NCBI RefSeq assembly: GCF_009649075.1
Contig: NZ_CP045737.1
Coordinates: forward strand, 620,001 to 684,000
Source of the DNA: Aeromicrobium yanjiei
GTDB lineage: Bacteria > Actinomycetota > Actinomycetes > Propionibacteriales > Nocardioidaceae
DNA: 64,000 nucleotides
Reading direction: 5' to 3'
Positions 8,042 to 17,398 of this stretch are shown piece by piece. Under the pieces are notes generated by a model. It did not search any database and was not told the DNA's origin. It saw only the letters and a list, made by a program, of their open reading frames with translations. Every line of letters begins with the position of its first letter. Position 1 is the stretch's first letter. Both the position numbers and the translations under genes were made by a program.

Positions 8042-9043
8042 ATGAGCCCACGAGTCGAGGTGGGGTACGCGGCCGCGCTCGAGAAGTACGCGCCGCGCGA
8101 CGCGGTCGACCTGGCCGCCATGGCCGAGCAGCACGGATTCGTCGGCACCCTGGCCACCGACCACTTCCAGCCGTGGCTGCCCAGCCAGGGCCAGAGCCCG
8201 TTCGTCTGGAGCGTCCTCGCGGCCGTGGGGGAGCGGACGTCGACCAACTTCGGTCCCGGCATGGCGGTCCCGGGGTATCGCTACCACCCGGCGACGCTGG
8301 CCCAGGCCGCCGCGACGCTCGCGTCGATGTACGAGGGACGTCACTGGGTCGGCATCGGTCCGGGCGAGGCGCTCAACGAGCACGTCACCGCGAGCTACTG
8401 GCCCGAGGCACCGGACCGCCTCAACTCGATGTTCGAGGCCATCGACCTGATCAAGAAGCTCTTCCGCGGATCGATCGCCGGTCGCGACACCCGGTTCACC
8501 GGCACGTACCACCGCATGGAGTCCGCCCGCCTGTGGACCATGCCCGCGGTCGCGCCCCCCGTGCTGGTCGCGACCGGAGGACCGGTCACGGCTCGTCGTG
8601 CCGGCAAGGTCGCGGACGGCATCGTCACGGTCGGCACCTCGTACGACCGCGCGGCCACGCTGCTGGAGCGCTTCGACCGGGGCGTCGACGAGGCGGACCG
8701 CGATCCCGGCACGATGCTGAGGGTGCTGCACCTCAACCTGAGCTGGGCTCCGAGCGACGAGCAGGCGATGGCCAACGCCATCGAGCAGTGGCCGCTCGGG
8801 GCGATGAGGTTCCCCAAGGGCGACATCCGCAGCCCGCAGGTCTTCGAGCAGATCGCCCGGCAGGTCGGGCCGGACGGCTTCGACGACCGCATGCTGATCA
8901 GCAGCGATCTCGACGCGCACCGACGAAGGATCCAGCAGTTCGCCGACATCGGCTTCGATCGGATCTACCTGCACAACGTCGGGCGCGAGCAGCGGGACTT
9001 CATCGAGACGTTCGGCCGGTGCGTCCTGCCGGCCGTCCGCTGA
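8042..9043 (+). CDS. F420-dependent oxidoreductase, G6PDH-like family
   Basis: Luciferase-like TIM-barrel protein of 333 aa, close in motif order to mycobacterial F420-dependent glucose-6-phosphate dehydrogenase: TDHFQPW near residue 40, GERTSTNFGPG, PGEALNE near residue 110, and VLVATGGPVTARRAG. These residues line the F420 pocket in Fgd. Several sugar-phosphate contacts of true Fgd are not obviously kept, so the substrate may differ. A ribosome site (GAAGG) precedes the ATG and TAGCAT at about 8000 is a candidate -10. Its position beside npdG and fbiC supports F420 use. Confidence 0.85.
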   Translation: MSPRVEVGYAAALEKYAPRDAVDLAAMAEQHGFVGTLATDHFQPWLPSQGQSPFVWSVLAAVGERTSTNFGPGMAVPGYRYHPATLAQAAATLASMYEGRHWVGIGPGEALNEHVTASYWPEAPDRLNSMFEAIDLIKKLFRGSIAGRDTRFTGTYHRMESARLWTMPAVAPPVLVATGGPVTARRAGKVADGIVTVGTSYDRAATLLERFDRGVDEADRDPGTMLRVLHLNLSWAPSDEQAMANAIEQWPLGAMRFPKGDIRSPQVFEQIARQVGPDGFDDRMLISSDLDAHRRRIQQFADIGFDRIYLHNVGREQRDFIETFGRCVLPAVR

Positions 9044-9254
9044 ACCGCGTCGACCGCCGTCGTCCCGATTGCTGCACAGTGGCCCCCAGCGTGCGTATAG
9101 TGCCAGGCAGAGGATCCACCGGACACACCTTGGTCCGAGTCCCGCCTCCTCATGAGGCGTCTGATCTGGTGCTCGTAGCTGTACGGGCCGCATGTTCGCC
9201 GCGCACGCGTTGTGCGTGTCCCAGTGCCGTTCACTCCACCGGAGGAAACCAGAC
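9044..9254 (+). promoter_or_regulatory. Promoter and long leader of npdG-fbiC-fbiD
   Basis: Non-coding. TATAGT at 9096-9101 is a good -10 box; no strong -35 is seen. Transcription from it would give a leader of about 145 nt containing a small hairpin (CGCCTC-CTCAT-GAGGCG, about 9143-9159) and ending in the ribosome site GGAGGAAA at 9241-9248. I do not recognise a riboswitch class. Confidence 0.5.
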
Positions 9255-9923
9255 ATGAACCAGATCCACACGATCGCCGTCGTCGGCGGAACCGGACCGC
9301 AGGGTCGCGGGCTCGCCTACCGATTCGCCCTGGCCGGGCACCCGGTGATCCTCGGCTCCCGTGACGCCGGCCGCGCGCAGGAGAAGGCCGACGAGATCAA
9401 CGCGAAGCTCGAGGCCGAGCCGGTGTCCGGAGCCACCAATGCCGATGCGGTGGGAGCGGCCGACATCGTGCTGCTGGCCGTGCCGTGGGACGGGCACGCG
9501 GACCTCGTGTCGTCCCTGGCCGGGCAGCTCGCCGACAAGATCGTCATCAGCTGCGTCAACCCCCTCGGCTTCGACGCCGACGGCCCCTACGGGCTGGTCC
9601 TGGAGGAGTCGGCGGCGCAGGAGACGCAGCGACTCGTGCCCCAGGCGCGCGTGGTCGGCGCGTTCCACCACGTCGCAGCGCTGTCCTTGTGGAAGACCCC
9701 GGACGCCCTCACCCACGAGGACGTCCTGGTGTGCGGCGACGACGACGAGGCCAAGTCCGTCGTGCAGGACCTCGCCGCCGCCGTGACCGGCAAGCGCGGC
9801 ATCGATGCGGGCAGGCTCCGGCTGGCTCGCCAGCTCGAGCCGCTGACTGCCGTGCTGATCAGCATGAACAAGCGGTACAAGACCCGTTCGGGCGTGGCCA
9901 TCACCGGAGTGCAGGAAGGCTGA
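9255..9923 (+). CDS. npdG: NADPH-dependent F420 reductase
   Basis: Rossmann-fold reductase (222 aa) exchanging hydride between NADP(H) and coenzyme F420. The N-terminal [20 protein letters not shown] is the variant dinucleotide motif of the Fno/NpdG family, followed by GSRDAGRA, where the Ser-Arg recognises the 2'-phosphate of NADP. The ATG at 9255 has the strong ribosome site GGAGGAAA; an in-frame ATG at 9192 lies in the leader and lacks one. It ends 4 nt before fbiC, so the reductase is co-expressed with cofactor synthesis. Confidence 0.9.
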   Translation: MNQIHTIAVVGGTGPQGRGLAYRFALAGHPVILGSRDAGRAQEKADEINAKLEAEPVSGATNADAVGAADIVLLAVPWDGHADLVSSLAGQLADKIVISCVNPLGFDADGPYGLVLEESAAQETQRLVPQARVVGAFHHVAALSLWKTPDALTHEDVLVCGDDDEAKSVVQDLAAAVTGKRGIDAGRLRLARQLEPLTAVLISMNKRYKTRSGVAITGVQEG

Positions 9924-9927
9924 TCCC

Positions 9928-12456
9928 GTGACTGTCCTGCCGACCCCGGTCGTGCCACCCAACGAGCGACAGGTCGCCCGTGCCGTCGTACGGGCGGAGG
10001 CGGGCAAGTCGCTCGACCTCGCCGAGACCCAGGCCCTGCTGTGCGCACGGGGCGAGCACCTCGAGCGTCTCATGACGGTCGCCCGGCGCGTACGGGACGC
10101 AGGTCTGGGGGCGGCAGGACGTCCGGGGGTCGTCACGTACTCCAAGAAGGTCTTCATCCCGCTGACCCGCCTGTGCCGCGACAGGTGCCACTACTGCACG
10201 TTCGTGACGGTCCCGGGCAAGCTCGAGGCGCCGTTCCTGTCGCCCGACGAGATCCTGGCCATCGCCCGCCAGGGTGCGGAGATGGGCTGCAAGGAGGCGC
10301 TGTTCACGCTGGGGGACCGGCCCGAGGACCGCTGGCCCGAGGCGAAGCAGTGGCTCGAGGAGGCAGGCTACGACTCGACGCTGGAGTACGTGCGAGCGAT
10401 GAGCATCCGGGTGCTGGAGGAGACCGGGCTGCTGCCGCACCTGAACCCCGGCGTCATGTCGTGGACCGAGATGTCGCGGCTGAAGGCGGTCGCCCCGTCG
10501 ATGGGCATGATGCTCGAGACCACCAGCCGTCGCCTGTTCGAGACCAAGGGCGCGGCGCACTACAAGTCCCCGGACAAGGACCCGGCAGTACGTCTGCAGG
10601 TGCTCGAGGACGCCGGCCGGCTCAACGTCCCGTTCACGACGGGCCTGCTGATCGGCATCGGTGAGGACCTGGCCGAACGGGCCGACAGCATCTTCGAGCT
10701 GCGACGGATCGCGAGGCAGTACGGCAACATCCAGGAAGTCATCATCCAGAACTTCCGGGCCAAGCCCGACACGGCGATGCGTCACGACGACGACCTCGGG
10801 CTCGAGGAGTACCTGGCCGCCATCGCGACGTCCCGTGTGGTGCTCGGCCCCGGGATGCGGATCCAGGCCCCGCCCAACCTCGTCGACCTCGCCGAGTGCC
10901 GCGCACTGCTCGACGCGGGCGTCGACGACTTCGGCGGCATCAGCCCGCTGACCCCCGATCACGTGAACCCCGAGCGTCCCTGGCCCCAGATCGACCAGCT
11001 CGTGGCGCTGAGCGCCGAGGCCGGCTTCGAGCTGCGGGAACGCCTCACGGCGCACCCGCAGTTCCTGGACGTGCCGTGGCTGGACCCGCGGCTGTTAGGC
11101 CACGTGGAGGCGCTGCGCGGACCCGACGGTCTCGCGCAGGCGGACGTGCTGCCCACCGGTCTGCCCTGGCAGGAGCCCGACGGGGGATTCGACGTCACGA
11201 CGGGACGAGCGGACCTGCACACGGCGGTCGACACCGAGGGCCGCACGAGCGACCGGCGCAGCGACTTCGAGGACGTCTACGGCGACTGGGGAGTGCTGCG
11301 CGAGAGGGTCGCCGCCGATCGACAGCCCGAGCGGCTGTCCTCGGACGTCCACGCGGCCCTGCGGGCGGCGGAGTCCGATCCCGCCGGCCTGTCGACCGCG
11401 CACGCGACCACGTTGATGACCGCGGAGGAGGGGCCTGCCCTGGAGGCGGTGGCGGCCCTGGCCGACCAGCTGCGCCGCGACGCGGTGGGGGACGAGGTCA
11501 CGTACGTGATCAACCGCAACATCAACTTCACCAACATCTGTTACACCGGGTGCCGGTTCTGCGCGTTCGCGCAGCGCAAGACGGACGCCGACGCGTACAC
11601 GCTGTCGCTGGACGAGATCGCGACCCGCGCGCGCATCGCCGTGAGCGTCGGGGCCACCGAGGTCTGCATGCAAGGTGGCATCGATCCGGAGATGCCCGGG
11701 ACGGCGTACTTCGACATCGCGGCGGCGGTCAAGAGGGCCGAGCCGTCGCTGCACGTGCACGCGTACAGCCCCATGGAGGTCATGAACGGCGTGGCCCGCA
11801 CCGGGCTGTCGATCGCGGAGTTCCTGACCGCCGCGAAGGAGGCCGGTGTCGACTCGCTGCCCGGTACGGCGGCCGAGATCCTCGACGACGACGTCCGGTG
11901 GGTGCTCACCAAGGGCAAGCTGCCGACCGCGCAGTGGATCGAGGTCGTCTCGACCGCGCACCGCGTGGGGCTGCCGACGACGGCCACGATGATGTACGGC
12001 CACGTCGACCACCCCGGGCACTGGGTCAAGCACCTGCAGGTGCTGGCCGGCATCCAGCGGGAGACCGGCGGGTTCACCGAGTTCGTGCCCCTGCCGTTCG
12101 TGCACCAGTCGAGCCCGATCTACTTGGCCGGGGTCGCCCGTCCCGGGCCCAGCGTCCGCGACAACCGGGCCGTCCACGCGGTCGCGCGCATCATGCTGCA
12201 CGGGCTCGTCCCGAACATCCAGACCTCGTGGGTCAAGCTCGGGCCCGAGCAGGTCACCCAGGTCCTGCGCGGGGGCGTCAACGATCTCGGCGGCACGCTG
12301 ATGGAGGAGACCATCAGCCGGATGGCCGGCTCGACCAACGGCTCGCGCAAGGAACGCGCCGAGCTCGAGGCGATGGCTCACGCGGCGGGACGCCCGGCGC
12401 GTCAGCGCACCACGACGTACGGTCACGTGGACCACTCCCAGAGGGCTGCGTCATGA
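9928..12456 (+). CDS. fbiC: Bifunctional FO synthase
   Basis: Fused CofG-CofH enzyme (842 aa) making 7,8-didemethyl-8-hydroxy-5-deazariboflavin (FO), the chromophore precursor of F420, from tyrosine and the ribityl-aminouracil of riboflavin synthesis. Two radical-SAM [4Fe-4S] motifs are visible: CRDRCHYC in the CofG half (near residue 79) and CYTGCRFC in the CofH half (near residue 535). Fusion in one chain is the actinobacterial form. The GTG start follows npdG by 4 nt with AGGAAGG upstream; the stop overlaps fbiD (ATGA). Confidence 0.97.
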   Translation: MTVLPTPVVPPNERQVARAVVRAEAGKSLDLAETQALLCARGEHLERLMTVARRVRDAGLGAAGRPGVVTYSKKVFIPLTRLCRDRCHYCTFVTVPGKLEAPFLSPDEILAIARQGAEMGCKEALFTLGDRPEDRWPEAKQWLEEAGYDSTLEYVRAMSIRVLEETGLLPHLNPGVMSWTEMSRLKAVAPSMGMMLETTSRRLFETKGAAHYKSPDKDPAVRLQVLEDAGRLNVPFTTGLLIGIGEDLAERADSIFELRRIARQYGNIQEVIIQNFRAKPDTAMRHDDDLGLEEYLAAIATSRVVLGPGMRIQAPPNLVDLAECRALLDAGVDDFGGISPLTPDHVNPERPWPQIDQLVALSAEAGFELRERLTAHPQFLDVPWLDPRLLGHVEALRGPDGLAQADVLPTGLPWQEPDGGFDVTTGRADLHTAVDTEGRTSDRRSDFEDVYGDWGVLRERVAADRQPERLSSDVHAALRAAESDPAGLSTAHATTLMTAEEGPALEAVAALADQLRRDAVGDEVTYVINRNINFTNICYTGCRFCAFAQRKTDADAYTLSLDEIATRARIAVSVGATEVCMQGGIDPEMPGTAYFDIAAAVKRAEPSLHVHAYSPMEVMNGVARTGLSIAEFLTAAKEAGVDSLPGTAAEILDDDVRWVLTKGKLPTAQWIEVVSTAHRVGLPTTATMMYGHVDHPGHWVKHLQVLAGIQRETGGFTEFVPLPFVHQSSPIYLAGVARPGPSVRDNRAVHAVARIMLHGLVPNIQTSWVKLGPEQVTQVLRGGVNDLGGTLMEETISRMAGSTNGSRKERAELEAMAHAAGRPARQRTTTYGHVDHSQRAAS

Positions 12457-13124
12457 CGGGGTGGACCGCGGTCGTGCCGGTCAAGCCGTGGGGCCTGGCC
12501 AAGAGCCGGCTGGACCTGCCCGGCGAGGAGCGCATGCAGCTGGCCCGCGCGTTCTCCCTCGACGTCCTGGACGTCGTGCTGGCCGCGGAGCACGTGGATC
12601 GGGTGGTGGTCGTGACGGCCGAGACCCAGCTCGGCACGATCGCCCGCCGTGCCGGCGCCCACGTCATCGTGGATCGTCCGATGCTGGCCCGCGGGCTGCT
12701 CAACCGCGCGATCGACGCGGGACGGCAGTGGGCGCAGGTGCACGCCCCCGCTGCGCCGTTCGTCGTCGTGCCGGGAGACCTGCCCGCGCTGACCGCCCAG
12801 CTCCTCGATGACGCCTTGGAGCTGCTCGCCGCGCAGGAGCGGTCGTTCGTCCCCGACGCCTCCGGGATGGGCACCACGCTGCTGGCTGTCGCCCGGCCTG
12901 CGCTGATGACGCCGTCGTACGGTCATCGGTCGGCCCTGCTGCACTCGGACGCGGGCTTTCGGCCCACACCCGACGTCGACCCGCGCTGCCGACGCGACGT
13001 CGACACCGCGGCAGACCTGGCGCAGGCGCGTCACCTGGGGGTCGGGCCGCACACGACGGCGGCCCTCGCCCAGATGACCCGCGTCACGAGCGACGGCCGC
13101 CGCCTGCGGGTGGCCTCGGGCTGA
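12453..13124 (+). CDS. fbiD: Phosphoenolpyruvate/2-phospholactate guanylyltransferase
   Basis: CofC/FbiD nucleotidyltransferase (223 aa) that joins GMP to phosphoenolpyruvate or 2-phospho-L-lactate in F420 synthesis. The N-terminal [14 protein letters not shown] is the GTP-binding signature; VVPGDLPAL carries the metal Asp; and [12 protein letters not shown] is typical of the family. The ATG overlaps the fbiC stop by 4 bp. The FO transferase (fbiA) and glutamyl ligase (fbiB) are not in the window, so the pathway is split on the chromosome. Confidence 0.93.
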   Translation: MTGWTAVVPVKPWGLAKSRLDLPGEERMQLARAFSLDVLDVVLAAEHVDRVVVVTAETQLGTIARRAGAHVIVDRPMLARGLLNRAIDAGRQWAQVHAPAAPFVVVPGDLPALTAQLLDDALELLAAQERSFVPDASGMGTTLLAVARPALMTPSYGHRSALLHSDAGFRPTPDVDPRCRRDVDTAADLAQARHLGVGPHTTAALAQMTRVTSDGRRLRVASG

Positions 13125-13135
13125 CCCGGCCGCCG

Positions 13136-13318
13136 GCGAGTCGCGTATGGCCGCTGACGAGTCGCGTACGGCCGCTGACGAGTCGCGTACGGCCGCTGAC
13201 GAGTCGCGTACGGACGCCGACGAGTCGCGTACGGACACCGAGGAGTCACCTACGGATCCGTAGGTGACTCCTCGCTTGCCGTACGTGACTCGTCGCTTGT
13301 CGTGCGTGACTCGTCGGC
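13136..13318 (+). repeat. Mirror-symmetric 21-bp repeat array with palindromic core (copy B)
   Basis: Between the convergent fbiD and lon genes. Five 21-bp units of type CGAGTCGCGTACGGCCG start at about 13136, 13157, 13178, 13199 and 13220 and run into a perfect 34-bp palindrome at 13240-13273 (half-site GAGGAGTCACCTACGGA). Two inverted units (ACGTGACTCGTC type) follow to about 13316. The core matches copy A apart from the centre (GATC here, AATC there), while unit number differs (5+2 versus 3-4+3). It could terminate transcription from both sides, but it has no T-run. Confidence 0.9.
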
Positions 13319-13347
13319 GGGCTGGCGGACGGGGTGAGCGGCTACGG

Positions 13348-15678
13348 CTAGGCGGCGCTGACCGTGACCGCCTCCACCGCCGGCTCCAGGGCGTACGCGA
13401 GGATCTCCGCGACGTCGGCGACCGGTCGGACGTCGAGCTCGGCGAGCACTTCCTCGGGCACGTCGACCAGGTCGACCTCGTTGCGGGCCGGGATGAAGAC
13501 GGTCTTCAGCCCGGCTCGTTGCGCAGCCATGAGCTTCTGCTTGACGCCGCCGATCGGCAGGACGCGTCCGTTGAGCGTCACCTCGCCGGTCATGCCCACG
13601 TCGGCGCGTACGTTGCGACCCAGGGCGAGCGACGTCAGCGCCGTCACCATCGTGACGCCCGCGGACGGGCCGTCCTTGGGCACCGCGCCGGCCGGCACGT
13701 GCAGGTGGATCGACCGCTCGAGGGTGGCCGGGTCGATGCCGAGCGCGTCGGCGTGCGACCTGACGTACGTCAGCGCGATGTGCGCGGACTCCTTCATGAC
13801 GTCGCCGAGCTGTCCGGTGATCGCGAGGTTGCGCTCGCCGTCGTACGCGCTGGCCTCGATGAAGAGCACGTCGCCGCCGAGCCCGGTCACCGCGAGCCCC
13901 GTCGAGACCCCCGGCACCGCCGTGCGCTCGGCCACCTCGGGGACGAACCGCGGCCGCCCGATGAAGTCGACGAGGGTCCGCTCGTCGACCACGACCGGCT
14001 TGTCCGCCGCGGGATCCGTGAGCCTGGTGGCGACCTTGCGGAACACCTTCGCGAGCAGCCGCTCCATCTGACGCACGCCCGCCTCACGGGTGTACGACGC
14101 CGCGATCTCGCGCAGCGCGCCGTCGGTGATCGTCACCTCGTCGTCGGTCAGCGCGGCCCGCTCGAGCTGGCGCGGGGCCAGGTAGCGACGGGCGATCTGG
14201 ACCTTGTCGTCCTCGGTGTAGCCGTCGAGCTGGACCAGCTCCATGCGATCGAGCAGCGGCTGAGGGATCTGCTCGATGACGTTGGCGGTCGCGAGGAACA
14301 GCACGTCCGACAGGTCGAGATCGAGATCGAGGTAGTGGTCGCGGAACGTGTGGTTCTGCGCCGGGTCGAGCACCTCGAGCAGCGCCGCCGCGGGATCGCC
14401 CCGGTAGTCGGCGCCGACCTTGTCGATCTCGTCGAGCAGGACGACCGGGTTCATCGAGCCCGCTTCGCCGATCGCGCGGACCAGGCGCCCCGGGAGCGCA
14501 CCGACGTACGTACGCCGGTGGCCGCGGATCTCGGCCTCGTCACGGACACCACCGAGGGCGACCCGGACGAAGTTGCGGCCGAGGGCGCGCGCGACGCTCT
14601 CGCCGAGCGACGTCTTGCCGACGCCGGGAGGGCCGACGAGCGCCATGACCGCGCCGGAGCCGCGTCCGCCGACGACCTCGAGCCCGCGGTCCTTGCGACG
14701 TGCACGCACCGCGAGGTACTCCACGATGCGGTCCTTGACGTCGTCCAGCCCGTGGTGATCGGCGTCCAGCACCGCGCGGGCGGCCGCGATGTCGGTGCTG
14801 TCGTCGGTCTTCACGTTCCACGGGATCTCGAGGACGGTGTCGAGCCACGTGCGGATGTAGCCGGACTCGGGGTTCTGGTCGCTGCCGCGCTCGAGCTTGC
14901 CGACCTCGCGCAGGGCGGCCTTGCGGACGTCCTCGGGGAGGTCGGCCTCCTCGACGCGCTCGCGGTAGTCCTTGGTGTCCTCGGGCTCGTCGTCGCCGAG
15001 CTCCTTGCGGATCGCGGCGAGCTGCTGGCGCAGGACGAACTCGCGCTGGTTCTTGTCGATGCTCTCCTGGACGGACTCGGATATCTTCTCGTTGACCTCG
15101 GTCTCGGCCAGGTACTCGCGCGACCACCCGATCAGCGCGGCCAGGCGCTCCGAGACGTCCTCGGTCTCGAGCAGCTGGCGCTTCTGCTCCAGCTCGAGGT
15201 ACGACGCGTAGCCCGCGGTGTCAGCGAGCTCGCCGGGGTCGGTGAGGCGCTGCACCGAGTCGATGACCTGCCAGGCGTTGCGCTTCTGCAGGATCGTGAC
15301 GAGCAGGCTCTTGTAGTCCTGCGCGAGATCGCGGACGGCGTCGGTCGGCTCGGCGTCCGAGATGGGCTCGGCCTCGACCCAGAGGGCCGCGCCGGGACCG
15401 GTGACGCCGCCCTGGATGTGGGCGCGCTGCTCGGCGCGCAGCACCGCGCCGGGTCCGCCGCCGGGGAGGCGACCGACCTGCTGGATCGTGGCGATGACGC
15501 CGTGGGTGGCGTAGCGGTCCTCGAGGCGCGGGGCCACGAGGAGTCGGTCGTCGTTGCTGGTGCGGGCGGCGTCCACGGCTGCCCGGGCCGCGTCGTCGAG
15601 CTCGATCGGGACGACCATGCCGGGGAGGACGACGACGTCCTCGAGGGCGAGGACGGGGAACTGCTGCAATGTGCTCAC
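13348..15678 (-). CDS. lon: ATP-dependent protease Lon
   Basis: Cytoplasmic AAA+ serine protease for quality control, 776 aa, the usual LonA length. An N-terminal substrate-binding LON domain (VLALEDVVVLPGMVVPIEL) is followed by the AAA module with Walker A GPPGVGKTSLG and Walker B VVLLDEIDK, then the protease domain with catalytic Ser672 in PKDGPSAG and Lys715 in GGVKQK. The start is GTG with a ribosome site TCAGGAGA. Upstream lie a SigR-type promoter and a HAIR operator (separate entries), implying oxidative and heat stress control. Confidence 0.97.
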   Translation of the reverse strand: MSTLQQFPVLALEDVVVLPGMVVPIELDDAARAAVDAARTSNDDRLLVAPRLEDRYATHGVIATIQQVGRLPGGGPGAVLRAEQRAHIQGGVTGPGAALWVEAEPISDAEPTDAVRDLAQDYKSLLVTILQKRNAWQVIDSVQRLTDPGELADTAGYASYLELEQKRQLLETEDVSERLAALIGWSREYLAETEVNEKISESVQESIDKNQREFVLRQQLAAIRKELGDDEPEDTKDYRERVEEADLPEDVRKAALREVGKLERGSDQNPESGYIRTWLDTVLEIPWNVKTDDSTDIAAARAVLDADHHGLDDVKDRIVEYLAVRARRKDRGLEVVGGRGSGAVMALVGPPGVGKTSLGESVARALGRNFVRVALGGVRDEAEIRGHRRTYVGALPGRLVRAIGEAGSMNPVVLLDEIDKVGADYRGDPAAALLEVLDPAQNHTFRDHYLDLDLDLSDVLFLATANVIEQIPQPLLDRMELVQLDGYTEDDKVQIARRYLAPRQLERAALTDDEVTITDGALREIAASYTREAGVRQMERLLAKVFRKVATRLTDPAADKPVVVDERTLVDFIGRPRFVPEVAERTAVPGVSTGLAVTGLGGDVLFIEASAYDGERNLAITGQLGDVMKESAHIALTYVRSHADALGIDPATLERSIHLHVPAGAVPKDGPSAGVTMVTALTSLALGRNVRADVGMTGEVTLNGRVLPIGGVKQKLMAAQRAGLKTVFIPARNEVDLVDVPEEVLAELDVRPVADVAEILAYALEPAVEAVTVSAA

Positions 15679-15692
15679 GATGTCTCCTGAGA

Positions 15693-15713
15693 GTTGAGTC
15701 TGATGGGCTCAAC
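15693..15713 (-). promoter_or_regulatory. HAIR-type operator (HspR) of lon
   Basis: GTTGAGT-N7-GCTCAAC. The published HAIR consensus for HspR is CTTGAGT-N7-ACTCAAG; each arm here matches 6 or 5 of 7 positions, and the arms are inverted repeats of each other with one mismatch. It sits 15-35 bp before the lon GTG and touches the -10 of the promoter at 15711-15736, a repressing position. HspR control of lon is known in Streptomyces; here it is inferred from sequence. Confidence 0.7.
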
Positions 15714-15736
15714 CACAGCTCCGGACCGGTTGTTCC
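15711..15736 (-). promoter_or_regulatory. SigR/SigH-like promoter of lon
   Basis: On the minus strand GGAAC (15736-15732) is followed after exactly 18 bp by GTT (15713-15711), the pattern of thiol-stress ECF sigma factors (SigR of Streptomyces, SigH/SigE of mycobacteria). It would start transcription just downstream, inside the HAIR element. lon belongs to the reported SigR protein-quality regulon of Streptomyces; this instance is inference. Confidence 0.6.
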
Positions 15737-15787
15737 GGAGACCGCCTCCCGTTCGCTCAGGGCTGACGCCGGCTTCCGCGGGTGGTC

Positions 15788-15875
15788 GGTTTCCCACGGG
15801 ACCGTGGGAATTGCTCACTCCCCTTGTGTTGAAACGCGAGGGAAGTGCACAAACCCCACGGTCCCGTGGGAAACC
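15788..15875. repeat. Long inverted repeat with self-palindromic arms
   Basis: Two perfect 21-bp arms (15788-15808 and 15855-15875) face each other across 46 bp; each starts or ends with GGTTTCCC/GGGAAACC. Each arm also contains the near-palindrome CCCACGGGACCGTGGG (7-bp arms, 2-bp centre), so a cruciform with small stems is possible. The element ends 1 bp before the stop codon of the small kinase gene (minus strand), where it may end transcription before the lon promoter. Confidence 0.85.
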
Positions 15876-15876
15876 G

Positions 15877-16455
15877 TCACCCGGCGAGGAGGCGGCGGGC
15901 GTTGCGGGGGGTCATGGGGTCGCAGCCGTGGGCGACGGCTTCGGCGACGATGCGAGGCTCGTCCTGCAGGAGTCGCCAGCCGCGGCGCACCAGGACGCTC
16001 GGGGACTTGCGCCCCTCGCGCAGATCGCGCGACAGCCGCAGCGCGAACGTGACGGGGGCCGGGCGGCGCAGGCAGATCGCGGCCCGGAGCAGACCGGCCT
16101 CCCGGCACGCGTCGACGATGATCGGGGCGAACAGGCCCTCCGCGATGAACTGGCCGTCCGGCACGTGCAGGGTCTGCGTGCCCGTCCGCCGGCTCGCGGC
16201 GATGTCGTAGACCGGCACCTCGGCCGTGCCGGACGCGCAGAGCTCGGCGATCGTGCCGACCGCCGTGACGGCGTCCCACGAGTCGGGGTGGTCCCAGTCG
16301 ACGATGCCGAGGGTCGACCGGGGCATGTGGGGCGCGTCGGCGTCGCGGTAGAAGTCATCGAGTCGCAGCACCGGCCACCCGAGCCGCGCCGCGAGGTGGG
16401 ACTTTCCCGAGCCCGATGGTCCTGCCACGATCACGACTCCGGAGGATGCTGCCAC
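15877..16455 (-). CDS. Uridine kinase-like P-loop NTPase
   Basis: Small cytoplasmic kinase-fold protein of 192 aa. The Walker A GPSGSGKSH lies at residues 12-20, followed by LRLDDFYRDAD, whose Asp corresponds to the catalytic or base-contact residue of uridine kinases, then DWDHPDSWD and FIAEGLFAP. These features fit the uridine/phosphoribulokinase family, though it is shorter than classical Udk, so nucleoside phosphorylation is likely but unproven. It is divergent from deoC (36 bp apart) and upstream of lon on the same strand. Confidence 0.75.
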   Translation of the reverse strand: MAASSGVVIVAGPSGSGKSHLAARLGWPVLRLDDFYRDADAPHMPRSTLGIVDWDHPDSWDAVTAVGTIAELCASGTAEVPVYDIAASRRTGTQTLHVPDGQFIAEGLFAPIIVDACREAGLLRAAICLRRPAPVTFALRLSRDLREGRKSPSVLVRRGWRLLQDEPRIVAEAVAHGCDPMTPRNARRLLAG

Positions 16456-16491
16456 CGCACGAGCCTAGTCGGCCGCTCCTAGGATGGACTC

Positions 16492-17211
16492 ATGTCCTCA
16501 CCCGTCACCGCCGCCGAGATCGCCGCGACCATCGACCACGCCATCCTCAAGCCCGAGCTCACGCGCGCGGAGGTCGACGAGCAGCTGGCCCTCGTCGCTC
16601 GCTACGGCGTCTTCAGCGCGTGCGTACGCCCGAGCGACGTCTCGTACGCGTACCGGGTGCTCGAGGGCTCGGGCGTCGCGGTGTGCGCGGTGATCGGCTT
16701 CCCGCACGGCACCACCACGACGCAGACCAAGGTCGCCGAGGCCACCGAGGCGCTCGACAACGGGGCCGCCGAGCTCGACATGGTGCTCAACATCGGACGC
16801 CTGCGCAGCGGGCTCGTCGACGACGTCGAGGACGACATCCGCGCGGTCGTGACCGCAGCGGGGGAGCACGTCGTCAAGGTCATCCTCGAGACCGCGCTCC
16901 TCAGCGACGACGAGATCGTGGCGGGCTGCCAGGCGGCGGAGCGGGCCGGAGCGGCGTTCGTCAAGACGTCGACCGGATTCGCGGGCGGAGGAGCCACGAT
17001 CGAGCACCTCCGGCTCATGCGCGCCACGGTCAGCGATGCGGTGCAGGTCAAGGCCTCCGGCGGTGTCCGCGGTCTCGACACCCTGCTGGAGATGCGCGAC
17101 CTCGGCGTGACGCGGTTCGGGACGAGCGCGACGGCCACGATCCTCGACGACGCCGCCGCGCGCGAGGCGGGCGGGACGACCAGCGGCTCGACCGACGAGT
17201 CCTCCTACTGA
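16492..17211 (+). CDS. deoC: Deoxyribose-phosphate aldolase
   Basis: Cleaves 2-deoxyribose-5-phosphate to glyceraldehyde-3-phosphate and acetaldehyde, the last step of deoxynucleoside catabolism. At 239 aa, the Schiff-base Lys158 is in FVKTSTGF, with the second active lysine in QVKASGGVRG and the substrate loop in VIGFPHGT. TAGGAT ends 6 nt before the ATG, implying a leaderless message. The Ser/Thr-rich C-terminal tail (TTSGSTDESSY) ends in Tyr, as needed for catalysis in DeoC enzymes. It completes the salvage route begun by cdd and deoA. Confidence 0.95.
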   Translation: MSSPVTAAEIAATIDHAILKPELTRAEVDEQLALVARYGVFSACVRPSDVSYAYRVLEGSGVAVCAVIGFPHGTTTTQTKVAEATEALDNGAAELDMVLNIGRLRSGLVDDVEDDIRAVVTAAGEHVVKVILETALLSDDEIVAGCQAAERAGAAFVKTSTGFAGGGATIEHLRLMRATVSDAVQVKASGGVRGLDTLLEMRDLGVTRFGTSATATILDDAAAREAGGTTSGSTDESSY

Positions 17212-17294
17212 TCGAGACTGCGGCCGGGCAGCACAACTTCACCGTTTCGACATGTGCCGTCTTGGTCAAACTCGTTGACTTCGCAGGCGGACCG

Positions 17295-17331
17295 GGATGT
17301 CCTTGCTGAAGACATCCTGAGAGCTCTCTCA
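17295..17331 (+). terminator. Two adjacent hairpins after deoC
   Basis: GGATGTC (17295-17301) pairs with GACATCC (17311-17317), followed directly by the palindrome TGAGAG-CT-CTCTCA (17318-17331). No T-run follows. They may end deoC transcription or fold in the leader of the nucleotidase gene. The rest of 17212-17398 shows no gene. Confidence 0.45.
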
Positions 17332-17398
17332 GGGGCATCTCATCGGGGGGATGGACCACGTGCGTCCTCCTCACCGATCGACCCGGAGAGGTACCTGC

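Noticed and set aside
9044-9254. Riboswitch in the npdG leader
   Set aside because: Only one small hairpin and no recognisable conserved aptamer core.
12423-13238. Minus-strand frame with RDSSAAV heptad repeats
   Set aside because: Produced by the second 21-bp array and opposite fbiD; not a real repeat protein.
13136-13318. CRISPR array
   Set aside because: The 21-bp units are directly adjacent without unique spacers, and inverted on the far side; no cas genes.
13264-15690. 808-codon plus-strand frame over lon
   Set aside because: Shadow of lon; composition is typical of the antisense frame and no homology is evident.
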